64,000 nt of DNA from Neisseria elongata subsp. elongata (GTDB lineage Bacteria; Pseudomonadota; Gammaproteobacteria; Burkholderiales; Neisseriaceae): NCBI RefSeq assembly GCF_900113545.1, contig NZ_FOPS01000004.1, forward strand, positions 167,534 through 231,533, in the 5' to 3' direction. Below the pieces are notes generated by a model. It saw nothing but the letters and a program-made list of their open reading frames with translations. It had not been told where the DNA came from and searched no databases. Below are positions 33,012 through 41,291 of the stretch, one piece after another (within the stretch, counting starts at the first letter, position 1; each line of letters begins with the position of its first letter). The position numbers were made by a program, and so were the translations under genes.

Positions 33012-33052
33012 AGGCCGTCTGAAACAGGCCGTCCGGCATTTTCAGACGGCCT
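33012..33052 (+). terminator. DUS hairpin after rapZ
   Basis: AGGCCGTCTGAA (33012-33023) and its complement (33041-33052), followed by TTCCC. A partial third copy lies in the loop. Confidence 0.75.
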
Positions 33053-33083
33053 TTCCCATATTCAGAACAGAGAACCGAAAAAC

Positions 33084-34016
33084 ATGGCAATCCAATGGTA
33101 TCCCGGCCACATGCACAAGGCCAAAAAAGCGATTATCGAACGGCTCAAAAGCGTCGATATGGTGATAGAAGTGCTGGACGCGCGCATGCCCGCATCCAGC
33201 GAAAACCCCTTGCTGGGCAAACTCTCGTCGGACAAACCCAAACTGAAAATCCTCAACAAACAGGATTTGGCCGACCCCGAGCGCACCGCGCTGTGGCTGG
33301 CCGAATTCCAGTCCCGCCCGAACACCAACGCCATCGCGTTGGACGCTTCCGACCGTCAGGCGGCACAAAAGCTGATTGCCGCCTGCCGCGCCCTCGTGCC
33401 GAACCGCAAAGGCGTGGACAAACCCCTACGTGTCATGATTTGCGGCATTCCCAACGTAGGCAAATCCACCCTGATTAACGGTATGCTGGGCAAAAAATCG
33501 GCCAAAACCGGCAACGAACCCGGCATTACCAAAGCCGAACAACGCCTGTTCCTTGCCGACGATTTCTGGCTCTACGACACCCCCGGCATGCTGTGGCCGA
33601 AAATCATCGTGGAAGAGGGCGGTTACAACCTGGCTGCCGGCGGCGCGGTCGGCCGCAACGCACTGGATGAAGAAACCGTAGCCCTCGAACTCATCGATTA
33701 CCTGCGCCGCCACTACCTGCCGCAGTTGCAGGAACGCTATCAGGCCGACAAAAACGAAAGCAGCCATTGGCGTGACGAACAATGGTTGGAATGGATAGGG
33801 CGCAGGCGCGGTGCATTACTGGGCGGCGGACGCATCAATTACCAAAAAGCGGCCGAAAACACCCTGACCGACTTCCGCGACGGCCACATCGGCCGCATCA
33901 CCTTGGAAACCCCGAACCAATGGGAACAATGGCTCAAAGCCGCCCAACGACGCGAAGCCGAACAAAAAGCCGAACGCGAACGCCGCAAGGCCGAGCGCAA
34001 AGGGAAGGCCGTCTGA
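33084..34016 (+). CDS. ylqF: Ribosome biogenesis GTPase YlqF/RbgA family
   Basis: The 310-residue protein is a circularly permuted GTPase that acts in late 50S assembly. The motif order is G4 NKQD (about 57), then G1 GIPNVGKSTLINGML (about 119-133), then G3 DTPGML. The N-terminus, MAIQWYPGHMHKAKKAI, is the YlqF hallmark. The C-terminal part ends in a long Lys/Arg/Glu helix (REAEQKAERERRKAERKGKAV) that could bind rRNA. A DUS overlaps the stop codon. It is transcribed alone. Confidence 0.93.
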   Translation: MAIQWYPGHMHKAKKAIIERLKSVDMVIEVLDARMPASSENPLLGKLSSDKPKLKILNKQDLADPERTALWLAEFQSRPNTNAIALDASDRQAAQKLIAACRALVPNRKGVDKPLRVMICGIPNVGKSTLINGMLGKKSAKTGNEPGITKAEQRLFLADDFWLYDTPGMLWPKIIVEEGGYNLAAGGAVGRNALDEETVALELIDYLRRHYLPQLQERYQADKNESSHWRDEQWLEWIGRRRGALLGGGRINYQKAAENTLTDFRDGHIGRITLETPNQWEQWLKAAQRREAEQKAERERRKAERKGKAV

Positions 34017-34130
34017 AAGCAGGGGAGGCCGATCTTCTTTAATCGCACCATATTTTTCAGACGGCCTCCAACTTAATCCGAAAACATACCGTTTGTTCTA
34101 TCCGGTATAACCAGAAACAAAAGGAATCAT

Positions 34131-35366
34131 ATGCACACCGAACTTCAGTCTCCCGAATTGTGCCGCGTCCGCGCCATTACGGCCTTTACAGTATTGCCGG
34201 CTGATGCCGCAAGCTGGGAGGGCATCCTTTCCGAAGCCAAAAGCCAATGCGACCGTTTGGCCGCCTCATTGGCCCGAGGCGGCTATCAGGTGCAATCCAT
34301 CCGCATAGTGTCCAATCCGTTCGGCGAATACCTCGACACATCGGACATAGCGGCCTCAAAAGCCGGTTTGGAACGGATTCGCAATATTCTGACGCGCATC
34401 AATCAAAACAGCAGTTTGCGCATACGGTTTGCAATCGGCGAAGCATGCACGGCGGCCGAAATCGCCCTTTTGCCCGAACTGATCAAAGATTATGGCGACC
34501 TCTGCAACGCCTGTGTCAATGTCCATGCCGATACAAACTGCCTGCCCGACAACGAAACCATCCTCCGCTGCGTGGATGCCGTCGGAACAATCGGCCGCAT
34601 CACACCGCGCGGCGAAGGCAATTTCAACTTTACCGTCAATTTCAACTGCTCCCCGCTGATACCTTATTTTCCGGCAAGCTATCATAGGGGGGAGCAGGGA
34701 AACTGCCTGGTGGTCGGTTTGGAAACCCCCGACCTGCTGGCTGCCGCCTTGCGCCGCCTAAACAACCTTCCCGAAGAACACACCGCTTATTTTCAGACGG
34801 CCTTAAATGCCATGCGCGAAGCACTGCAACATCATGTCGATGCGGTGCAGCAATACATTACCGAAACCCCGCTCTCGGCAGGCTGGCAATATGCAGGCAT
34901 GGATACCTCCGCCGCCCCGTCGAAAAACTGCACTTCGATGGTCGAACTCTACCGCCTGTTGCGCGTGCCGCATTTCGGTGCCGCAGGTACGGTGGAAGCG
35001 TCGGCTTTGCTGACCCGGGTGTTCAAATCACTGCACAATGTCCGTGCAGTCGGTTTTTCAGGCCTCATGCTGGCGGTAACCGAAGACCAGGGTTTGGCCG
35101 AAGCAACCCATCATGCCCGCTTCGGATTACACGATTTGCTGACTTACAGCAGCGTATGCGGCATCGGCCTGGATACCGTCCCCATTCCCGGAGACACACC
35201 TGCAGCGAAAATCGCCGCCATCATGCGCGACACGGGTACAATGGCCTTCCGCTTGAATAAGCCGCTCACCGTGCGCGTATTTCCCGTTCCGGGTTTGCAG
35301 GCCGGAGAGCGGACCACTTTTGAAAGTGCGGATTTGTGCAACTGCGCCGTCCTACCCGTACGCTGA
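34131..35366 (+). CDS. DUF711 (UPF0210) family protein
   Basis: This 411-residue cytoplasmic protein matches DUF711. The N-terminal half has VRAITAFTVL and GDLCNACVNVHADTNC. The middle has GEGNFNFTVNFNCSPLIPYFPASYH. The C-terminal part has FSGLMLAVTEDQGLAEA and the family signature SSVCGIGLDTVPIPGDTPAAKI (about 338-359). Family structures show a fold resembling glycyl-radical enzymes, but the activity is unknown. Many bacteria pair DUF711 with an ACT-domain protein; none is adjacent here. One DUS is read as YFQTALN. Confidence 0.86.
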   Translation: MHTELQSPELCRVRAITAFTVLPADAASWEGILSEAKSQCDRLAASLARGGYQVQSIRIVSNPFGEYLDTSDIAASKAGLERIRNILTRINQNSSLRIRFAIGEACTAAEIALLPELIKDYGDLCNACVNVHADTNCLPDNETILRCVDAVGTIGRITPRGEGNFNFTVNFNCSPLIPYFPASYHRGEQGNCLVVGLETPDLLAAALRRLNNLPEEHTAYFQTALNAMREALQHHVDAVQQYITETPLSAGWQYAGMDTSAAPSKNCTSMVELYRLLRVPHFGAAGTVEASALLTRVFKSLHNVRAVGFSGLMLAVTEDQGLAEATHHARFGLHDLLTYSSVCGIGLDTVPIPGDTPAAKIAAIMRDTGTMAFRLNKPLTVRVFPVPGLQAGERTTFESADLCNCAVLPVR

Positions 35367-35378
35367 ATCGTCCAACCT

Positions 35379-35414
35379 TTCAGACGGCCTCCAACCATCG
35401 GAAGGCCGTCTGAA
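35379..35414 (+). terminator. DUS hairpin between the DUF711 gene and pdxJ
   Basis: TTCAGACGGCCT (35379-35390) and AGGCCGTCTGAA (35403-35414) form a 12-bp stem with a 12-base loop. Confidence 0.7.
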
Positions 35415-35434
35415 AACCGAGAAAGGAAACAACC

Positions 35435-36163
35435 ATGCTCTTAGGAGTCAATATCGACCACGTCGCCACCCTGCGCAACGCGCGCGGCACAAGCTACCCG
35501 TCCCCTCTCGAAGCCGCCCTGCTGGCCGAAACCCACGGCGCTGACTACATCACCCTGCACCTGCGCGAAGACCGCCGCCACATCAAAGACGACGACGTCG
35601 CACAAATCGCCCGCGCCGTCCGCACCCACATCAACCTCGAAATGGCACTGACCGAAGAAATGCTCGAACACGCCCTGCGCGTGCGGCCGAAAGAAGTCTG
35701 CATCGTGCCCGAAAAACGGCAGGAAGTTACCACCGAAGGCGGCTTGGACGTACTGGGGCAACAGCAAAAAACAGCCGATTTCACCCGCATCCTCAGCGAA
35801 GCCGGCATCCGCGTCTCCCTCTTCATCGACGCCGACGAAGCGCAAATCCAAGCCGCCGCAGACATCGGCGCACCCGCCGTCGAACTGCATACCGGTGCCT
35901 ATGCCGATGCCGCCGATGCCGCCGAACGCCGCCAACGCCTCGCACAAATCGAAGAAGGCGCGTATTTCGCCTCCGAACGCGGCCTCATCGTCAATGCCGG
36001 GCACGGCCTCAACATCCACAACGTCGCCCCGATAGCCAAAATCCTGCCGATAGCCGAACTCAACATCGGACACGCCCTCATCGCCCAGGCACTCTTCCTC
36101 GGCCTGCCCGCCGCCATCGTCCAAATGAAAGAAGCCATGTTCCGCGCCCGACTAAGCATCTGA
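35435..36163 (+). CDS. pdxJ: Pyridoxine 5'-phosphate synthase
   Basis: PdxJ condenses 1-deoxyxylulose 5-phosphate with 3-amino-2-oxopropyl phosphate in DXP-dependent vitamin B6 synthesis. The 242-residue TIM barrel shows [16 protein letters not shown] (the phosphate and active-site start), [15 protein letters not shown] and [24 protein letters not shown] and [11 protein letters not shown] complete the family pattern. AAAGGAAA precedes the ATG. pdxA and acpS, common neighbours in other bacteria, are absent. Confidence 0.96.
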   Translation: MLLGVNIDHVATLRNARGTSYPSPLEAALLAETHGADYITLHLREDRRHIKDDDVAQIARAVRTHINLEMALTEEMLEHALRVRPKEVCIVPEKRQEVTTEGGLDVLGQQQKTADFTRILSEAGIRVSLFIDADEAQIQAAADIGAPAVELHTGAYADAADAAERRQRLAQIEEGAYFASERGLIVNAGHGLNIHNVAPIAKILPIAELNIGHALIAQALFLGLPAAIVQMKEAMFRARLSI

Positions 36164-36173
36164 ACACCGAAAC

Positions 36174-36220
36174 AGGCCGTCTGAAAACACCCTTGCCGAT
36201 CATATCCTTTCAGACGGTCT
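36174..36220 (+). terminator. DUS hairpin after pdxJ with one variant copy
   Basis: AGGCCGTCTGAA (36174-36185) pairs with TTCAGACGGTCT (36209-36220), which has one changed base. Confidence 0.6.
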
Positions 36221-36260
36221 CCACACCGCCGCACAAAACGCGATTCCCACTCAGCAGACC

Positions 36261-37484
36261 ATGCAAACCAACCTTGCCGACCCCATCCGCCACACGCCAG
36301 AAGGCCAAACGGCCGACGAAATCATCCGCCGCTGCGTCCACTGCGGCATCTGCAACGCCGTCTGCCCCACCTACCGCCTCAGCGGCAACGAAGCCGACGG
36401 ACCCCGCGGCCGCATCTACCAAATCAAACAACTATTGGAAAACGAAGCACCCGCCGCCGGCAACCTGCACCGCTACCTCGACCACTGCCTCACCTGCCGC
36501 GCCTGCGAAAGCGTCTGCCCCGCCAAAGTCGAATACGGCAAACTGGCCGAAATCGGCCGCGACGAAGCCGAACGCCGCATCAAAAGGCCGCTGTGGCAGA
36601 AACTCCAACGCGGCATACTGCGGCGGCTGATTACCGCCCCGCAACTCTTCACCCCCCTTTACCGCATCGGACAACACAGCCGCCCCCTGCTGCCCGACGC
36701 ACTCAAAAACAAAATCCTGCCTCAGCGGGAAGCAGGCTTCATGCCCGACAACGAACACCCGCGCCAAATCCTCATGCTCGAAGGCTGCGTCCAACCCGCC
36801 CTCTCGCCCAACATCAACCGCGCCGCCGCCCGCATATTGGACAGGCTCGGCATCCAAACCCACTATTCCCATTTTGCCGGCTGCTGCGGAGCCGTAAACC
36901 TGCACAACGGCGCAAAAGCAGACGGCCTGGACGACATGCGCCGCAACATCGAAGCCTGGATACCCTGGCTGCCCGACGGCATAGAAGCCGTCGTAACCAC
37001 CGCCTCCGGCTGCGGCGTAACCGTCAAAGACTACGCCTACCACCTGCGAAACGATCCCGCATACGCCGAAAGGGCCGCCCGCATCAGCGCATTATCCAAA
37101 GACATCGTCGAAATCCTGGGCAACGAAAGCCACCGCCTGAATGCCATGATGCACAAAAGGCCGTCTGAAAAAATCGCCTACCACCCGCCCTGCACCCAGC
37201 AATACGGCCAAAAACTATCGGGCAGCGTGGAAAACCTGTTTGCCCAACTAGATATCCCGCTCTACCTGCCCGCAAATTCCGGCCAATGCTGCGGCGCAGC
37301 GGGCACTTACGCACTGCTCCAGCCCCAAACCGCAGGCCGTCTGAAAACCGAAAAACTTACCGCCCTAAACGAATTGCAACCCGACATCATCCTTTCGGCC
37401 AACATCGGCTGCATCGCCCACCTGGGCGGCGGCAGAACTCCCGTGCGGCACTGGATAGAATATCTGGACGAACTGCTGGCTTGA
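36261..37484 (+). CDS. glcF: Glycolate oxidase iron-sulfur subunit
   Basis: GlcF is the Fe-S electron-transfer subunit of the membrane-associated glycolate oxidase GlcDEF. The 407-residue protein has two [4Fe-4S] motifs, CVHCGICNAVCP (C25, C28, C31, C35) and CLTCRACESVCP (about 76-87). Two CCG domains follow (GCCGAVNLHN and QCCGAAGTYAL). Sequence order follows E. coli GlcF closely (GDELDGPRGR-like NEADGPRGRIYQIKQLLE). glcD and glcE are not adjacent, so the other subunits must lie elsewhere, or it serves another dehydrogenase. Two DUS are read as RPSEK and GRLKTEK. Confidence 0.9.
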   Translation: MQTNLADPIRHTPEGQTADEIIRRCVHCGICNAVCPTYRLSGNEADGPRGRIYQIKQLLENEAPAAGNLHRYLDHCLTCRACESVCPAKVEYGKLAEIGRDEAERRIKRPLWQKLQRGILRRLITAPQLFTPLYRIGQHSRPLLPDALKNKILPQREAGFMPDNEHPRQILMLEGCVQPALSPNINRAAARILDRLGIQTHYSHFAGCCGAVNLHNGAKADGLDDMRRNIEAWIPWLPDGIEAVVTTASGCGVTVKDYAYHLRNDPAYAERAARISALSKDIVEILGNESHRLNAMMHKRPSEKIAYHPPCTQQYGQKLSGSVENLFAQLDIPLYLPANSGQCCGAAGTYALLQPQTAGRLKTEKLTALNELQPDIILSANIGCIAHLGGGRTPVRHWIEYLDELLA

Positions 37485-37562
37485 TTAAACCGCGGGAATG
37501 AAAAGAAAGGCCGTCTGAAAGCCGTCGGGCGGTATTTGTTTGCCAAATGGAGTACAATCGCC

Positions 37563-37586
37563 GGCCGTCTGAATTTTCAGACGGCC
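37563..37586. terminator. Tight DUS hairpin between glcF and the MFS gene
   Basis: GGCCGTCTGAA and TTCAGACGGCC are separated by two bases and followed by TTTTTTG. This is one of the strongest intrinsic terminators in the window. It sits 25 bp before the MFS start. Confidence 0.82.
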
Positions 37587-37610
37587 TTTTTGTGAACGGA
37601 TGGTGAATCT

Positions 37611-38777
37611 ATGGCGACAGAATCTTCTCGCTGGCTGAGCGTGTTCGCGCTTGCCTGCGCGGCCTTTATCTTCAATACCACCGAATTTATCCCGATTGCG
37701 CTGTTGAGCGATATCGGGCGCAGTTTCGGCATGCTGCCCGCCGAGGCCGGTGTGATGATTACGGTGTATGCGTGGGTGGTGGCCTTGATGTCGCTGCCGC
37801 TGATGCTGATGACGCGGGCGACGGAGCGCAAGGTGTTGCTGTTGGTTTTGCTGGCGGTGTTTGCAGGCGGCCATGTGTTGTCGTTTTTTGCCGGCAATTT
37901 TACTGTCTTGCTGGTCAGCCGTACTGTGGTCGCGCTGACACACGCGCTGTTTTGGTCGATTACGGCGGCTTTGGCGGTGCGGATTGCGCCCAAGGGCAAG
38001 GGGAATCAGGCTTTGAGCCTGCTGAGTATGGGAACGGTGCTGGCGATGGTGTTGGGTATTCCGTTGGGGCGGATGGCGGGTCAGGCGTACGGCTGGCGGC
38101 TGAGTTTCCTGCTGATCGGGATTGCGGCGGCTTTGACGGCGGCGGTGTTGGTTAAAACTCTGCCCAAGCTGCCGAGTATCAACAGCGGTTCGCTGGCCAG
38201 CCTGCCGCTTTTGTTGCGGCGCAAGAGTCTGCTGCAGCTGTTTGCCTTTACCGTGCTGATGATAACCGCCCATTTCACGGCTTACAGTTATATCGAGCCG
38301 TTCGCGCTTCAGACGGCTGCCTTTTCGCCGCAGCGGGCGACGATGCTGCTGCTGGTGTACGGCGCGTCCGGTTTTGCCGGGTCGTACTTGTTCGGACGTT
38401 GGTTTGCCCGCAAAAGCCGTTTGTCTTTTGCCGCTTACGCGCTACTGATGACGGCGGTGATGGTTTTGCTGCTGCCGTCGGCAGCGTCCCCTTGGGTTTT
38501 GACGGTGTTGTGCTTCTTTTGGGGCGTGGGCATCACTGCGCTCAGTTTGGCGATGGTGTCGCGCGTGCTGCGGTTTGCCGACGATGCGACGGATGTGGCG
38601 ACGTCGATTTATTCTTCGTTGTACAACGTGGGGATAGGCGGCGGCGCGTTGTTCGGACGTTATGCCGTGCAGCAGTTCGGTTTGGAACACGTCGGCTTCG
38701 CTGGCGCGGCTTTGGCGGCGGTGGCGTTGCCGTTGTGCTTTTTGCTCGTCCGCCGGGCGGATTTTGCCGATACTTGA
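37611..38777 (+). CDS. MFS efflux transporter, SotB-like (DHA1 family)
   Basis: The 388-residue protein has about 12 transmembrane helices. It carries the DHA1/SotB signature near the N-terminus (FNTTEFIPIALLSDIGRSFG, about 19-38). Motif A-like LMTRATERKV lies between helices 2 and 3. SotB members export sugars or drugs such as arabinose and IPTG; the substrate here is unknown. Because a strong terminator lies just upstream, the promoter (perhaps TACAAT at about 37553) must work through or around it. It ends at the repeat-containing terminator 38792-38867. Confidence 0.87.
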   Translation: MATESSRWLSVFALACAAFIFNTTEFIPIALLSDIGRSFGMLPAEAGVMITVYAWVVALMSLPLMLMTRATERKVLLLVLLAVFAGGHVLSFFAGNFTVLLVSRTVVALTHALFWSITAALAVRIAPKGKGNQALSLLSMGTVLAMVLGIPLGRMAGQAYGWRLSFLLIGIAAALTAAVLVKTLPKLPSINSGSLASLPLLLRRKSLLQLFAFTVLMITAHFTAYSYIEPFALQTAAFSPQRATMLLLVYGASGFAGSYLFGRWFARKSRLSFAAYALLMTAVMVLLLPSAASPWVLTVLCFFWGVGITALSLAMVSRVLRFADDATDVATSIYSSLYNVGIGGGALFGRYAVQQFGLEHVGFAGAALAAVALPLCFLLVRRADFADT

Positions 38778-38791
38778 CGTGCCGATGTTTG

Positions 38792-38867
38792 AGGCCGTCT
38801 GAAACTTTGTTTTAGCTTCGCAGAAACTTCGTTTTAGCTTCGCAGAAACTTCGTTTTCAGACGGCCT
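38792..38867 (+). terminator. DUS hairpin whose loop holds a 22-bp tandem repeat
   Basis: AGGCCGTCTGAA (38792-38803) and TTCAGACGGCCT (38856-38867) flank a loop made of about 2.6 copies of a 22-bp unit. The complement is followed by TTTTTTTCGC. The long loop makes an unusual terminator. Confidence 0.7.
38801..38857. repeat. 22-bp tandem repeat, about 2.6 copies
   Basis: Units GAAACTTTGTTTTAGCTTCGCA (38801), GAAACTTCGTTTTAGCTTCGCA (38823) and the partial GAAACTTCGTTTT (38845) differ by one base. Copy number could vary by slippage. Confidence 0.9.
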
Positions 38868-38905
38868 TTTTTTCGCTTTGAGGTTTTGCGGCTTTCAGAC
38901 GGCCT

Positions 38906-39364
38906 TTATTTCGGCCTGCGGTATACGTCGTGGCAGGATTTGCAGCTTGCGCTGACGTTGTTGTAGGCAGCGGTGATGCCTTCGAGCCGACCGTTTTGCG
39001 ATTGGGCGTTCAGCTCGTCCACCGCTGCGAAAAATTCGCTTTGTTTACGTTTAAAATCATCCGGTTGCACCCATACGGCGGGCAGCGCGTCGCCGTTGCC
39101 CTGCGGGTCGTTTTGGAAGTGGTCGAACGGTTTTTTCGCATTTTGGGTGAAAACGGCCGTCAGTTCTTTGAATTTGCCTTGGCTGAATGCTTCGTCGCCT
39201 TTGACCATTTTCCCCATAACGGCGAATTCGGGCATCATACGCTTGAAGGCGGCGGTGCGTTCGGCGGAAATCGGGCCTTTGTCTGCGGCAGGGCCGCCTT
39301 GTCCGCCGCAGGCCGCCAGTGTTACAGTGGCGGCCGCTGCGGCAAAAACGGTACGGAGATTCAT
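38906..39364 (-). CDS. cycP: Cytochrome c' lipoprotein
   Basis: I start at 39364 (MNLRTVFAAAAATVTLAACGG), which has the GAGGAAC site just upstream and a lipobox with Cys 19. The 152-residue precursor carries a four-helix cytochrome c' domain. The single C-terminal haem motif is CKSCH (SASCKSCHDVYRRPK). Cytochrome c' in Neisseria is a lipid-anchored haem protein that protects against nitric oxide. Residues KRMMPEFAVMGKM lie where the distal haem face is expected. The gene is divergent from the SDR gene. Confidence 0.88.
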   Translation of the reverse strand: MNLRTVFAAAAATVTLAACGGQGGPAADKGPISAERTAAFKRMMPEFAVMGKMVKGDEAFSQGKFKELTAVFTQNAKKPFDHFQNDPQGNGDALPAVWVQPDDFKRKQSEFFAAVDELNAQSQNGRLEGITAAYNNVSASCKSCHDVYRRPK

Positions 39365-39455
39365 GTGTTCCTCTTTCGGTATGGTTTTTGAAGCGCGCAT
39401 CATACCTGAAAACAGGGCGGCAAAAGGTTTGCCGTCCATCGCTAAGGAGAAAAAA

Positions 39456-40208
39456 ATGACGGTTTTGATTACCGGCGCATCGGCGGGCTTCGGCGAAGCG
39501 ATGTGCAGGACTTTTGTACGGGCCGGCTTCCGCGTGGTCGGCGCGGCACGGCGTATGGATAAACTACAGGGCCTACGCGACGAACTGGGCGGGTCGTTTT
39601 ATCCCCTCGAATTGGATTTGACCGACAGGCCGTCCGTTGCGGCGGCGTTGGCAAGCCTGCCGCCGCCGTTTGGCGAAATCGACTGCCTGATTAACAACGG
39701 TGGCCTGGCTTTGGGATTGGATGCGGCCGACCGTGCCGATTTCGCCGATTGGGAAACGATGATTGAAACCAACGTGCTCGGATTGGCGTACCTGACCCGT
39801 CTGGTGCTGCCCCAGATGACGGCGCGGCGCGACGGCTACATCATCAATATCGGTTCGATCGCGGGTACTTACCCTTATCCGGGCGGCAATGTCTACGGCG
39901 CGACCAAGGCGTTCGTCCGCCAGTTTTCGCTCAATCTGCGGGCGGATTTGCAGGGCACGGGGGTGCGGGTGAGCAATGTGGAGCCGGGCTTGTGCGGCGG
40001 AACTGAGTTTTCCAACGTACGCTTCAAGGGCGACGACGGCAGGGCGGCGAAGGTGTATGAGAACGTGCAGCCGGTTACGCCGCAGGATATTGCGGATACG
40101 GTGCTGTGGCTGTATCAGAGGCCGAAGCATGTCAATGTGAACGCGATTGAAATTATGCCGACGGCGCAGGCTTTCGGCGCGCTGCCGGTGTGGCGGGAAA
40201 CGGAATAA
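39456..40208 (+). CDS. Short-chain dehydrogenase/reductase (YdfG-like)
   Basis: The 250-residue Rossmann enzyme has the NADP-binding TGASAGFGEAMCRTF (about 6-20) with R-R downstream (GAARRMDKL). NNGG (for the usual NNAG) lies near 88, and the catalytic triad is Ser-Tyr-Lys in NIGSIAGTYPYPGGNVYGATKAF (about 134-156). It resembles YdfG-type NADP-dependent 3-hydroxy-acid/serine dehydrogenases in overall block order; substrate is inferred only. I use 39456, preceded by AAGGAGAAA. The longer open frame upstream overlaps the cytochrome gene. Confidence 0.88.
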   Translation: MTVLITGASAGFGEAMCRTFVRAGFRVVGAARRMDKLQGLRDELGGSFYPLELDLTDRPSVAAALASLPPPFGEIDCLINNGGLALGLDAADRADFADWETMIETNVLGLAYLTRLVLPQMTARRDGYIINIGSIAGTYPYPGGNVYGATKAFVRQFSLNLRADLQGTGVRVSNVEPGLCGGTEFSNVRFKGDDGRAAKVYENVQPVTPQDIADTVLWLYQRPKHVNVNAIEIMPTAQAFGALPVWRETE

Positions 40209-40232
40209 CAGGGAACGGTTTCGTTATCGTGC

Positions 40233-40359
40233 AGGCCGTCTGAAAGCAGGTGTTTTCAGACGGCCTGACGGCTGACGGCTTGTACGGAACGTTGAATCTG
40301 CCAAACCGTTTGCGAATGGATGATGAAGGCCGTCTGAAAATTTGTTTTTCAGACGGCCT
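40233..40359. repeat. Four DUS as two hairpins between converging SDR gene and ribE
   Basis: Inverted pairs at 40233-40244/40255-40266 and 40327-40338/40348-40359. The first probably terminates the SDR gene. The second faces ribE. The rest of the 265-bp gap shows no gene. Confidence 0.85.
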
Positions 40360-40473
40360 GTTTGTTTTTCCGAATGGATGTCGGGCAAAGCTGTTGCGCA
40401 TCCGCAAAGGAATGGATAGGCCGGTTTTGTCCGCCGCGCAGGCTTTGTTCAGACTTGATTCGGCTGAAAGACG

Positions 40474-41085
40474 TCAGCCTTTGGCGGCCAATATCCGGCC
40501 GACGGTATCGACGACGGCCTGTGTTTGCGGGTCGATTTCCAGATTGACCGTGTTGCCCGCCTGCCGTGTGCCGAACAGGGTGCGGCGCAGGGTTTCGGGA
40601 ATCAGGTGGACGCAGAACGAGTCTTCGCCGACGCTGCCGATAGTCAGGCTGCATCCGTCGAGGCCGACGAAGCCTTTGGGCAGGATGTAGGGTTTGAGCG
40701 CGGCGGGCAGGGCGAAGTGCATCGTGGTGTTGTGCTCGGTGCGTTCGATGCGGAGGATTTCGGTGGTGGCGGTGATGTGGCCGCTCATCAGGTGGCCGCC
40801 GATTTCGTCGCCGAAGCGGGCGGCGCGTTCGAGATTGACCAAGTCGCCCGCTTTCAGACGGCCTAAGTTGGTTTTGTCCAGCGTTTCGGCCATCAGGTCG
40901 AAACGGGCGATGCGGCCGTCCGTTTCCGTTACGGTGAGGCAGCAGCCGTTGTGGGCGACGGACGCGCCGGTTTGCAGGCCGCCGGCCATGTCCTCGGGCA
41001 GTTCGACCGTGTGGGTGCGGAAATCGGCGGCGGGCTGTTCGACGGAAACGACACGCCCCATGCCTTGTACTATGCCTGTAAACAT
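40474..41085 (-). CDS. ribE: Riboflavin synthase alpha chain
   Basis: RibE dismutates two 6,7-dimethyl-8-ribityllumazine molecules to riboflavin. The 203-residue protein has two lumazine-binding repeats: MFTGIVQGMGRV with SVAHNGCCLTVTE (about 1-60) and HLMSGHITATTEI with GFVGLDGCSLTI (about 97-160). The N-terminal MFTGI is diagnostic. The 5' side is occupied by a CREE only 28 bp upstream, so the element may supply or alter its promoter. I see no FMN riboswitch near it. Confidence 0.96.
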   Translation of the reverse strand: MFTGIVQGMGRVVSVEQPAADFRTHTVELPEDMAGGLQTGASVAHNGCCLTVTETDGRIARFDLMAETLDKTNLGRLKAGDLVNLERAARFGDEIGGHLMSGHITATTEILRIERTEHNTTMHFALPAALKPYILPKGFVGLDGCSLTIGSVGEDSFCVHLIPETLRRTLFGTRQAGNTVNLEIDPQTQAVVDTVGRILAAKG

Positions 41086-41112
41086 AAGGTGTTTTCTTTT
41101 CTCGGTGGGTTG

Positions 41113-41218
41113 TATGGCGGATTAAATTTAAACCGGTACGGCGTGGTCTCGCATTGCCGTACTGTCTGTACTGTCTGCGGCTTCGCCGCCTTGTCCTGAT
41201 TTAAATTTAATCCACTGC
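41113..41218. repeat. Correia repeat enclosed element (short, about 105 bp type)
   Basis: TATGGCGGATTAAATTTAAA at the left end mirrors TTTAAATTTAATCCACTGCG at the right, giving degenerate inverted repeats of the TATAGTGGATTAA type. The interior, with CCGGTACGGCGTGGTC, CTGTCTGTACTGTCTGCGGC and CGCCTTGTCCTGAT, matches the CREE core. The roughly 50-bp central block of full-length CREEs is absent. It lies between ygfZ and ribE. CREEs can carry promoters and RNase III sites. Confidence 0.88.
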
Positions 41219-41291
41219 GCTATATGAATCGGCGGCCGTCTGAAAAAAGCGGTGCGGTATCTTCAGACGGCCTCATCTGCGGCGGCGTGCT

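Noticed and set aside
38801..38857. 22-bp tandem repeat as CRISPR or phase-variable coding repeat
   Set aside because: Repeats are contiguous without spacers and lie between genes, inside a terminator loop.
38973..39455. N-terminal extension of the SDR frame back to 38973
   Set aside because: The extra 161 codons are antisense to the cytochrome c' gene. A clear ribosome-binding site and the Rossmann start put the gene at 39456.
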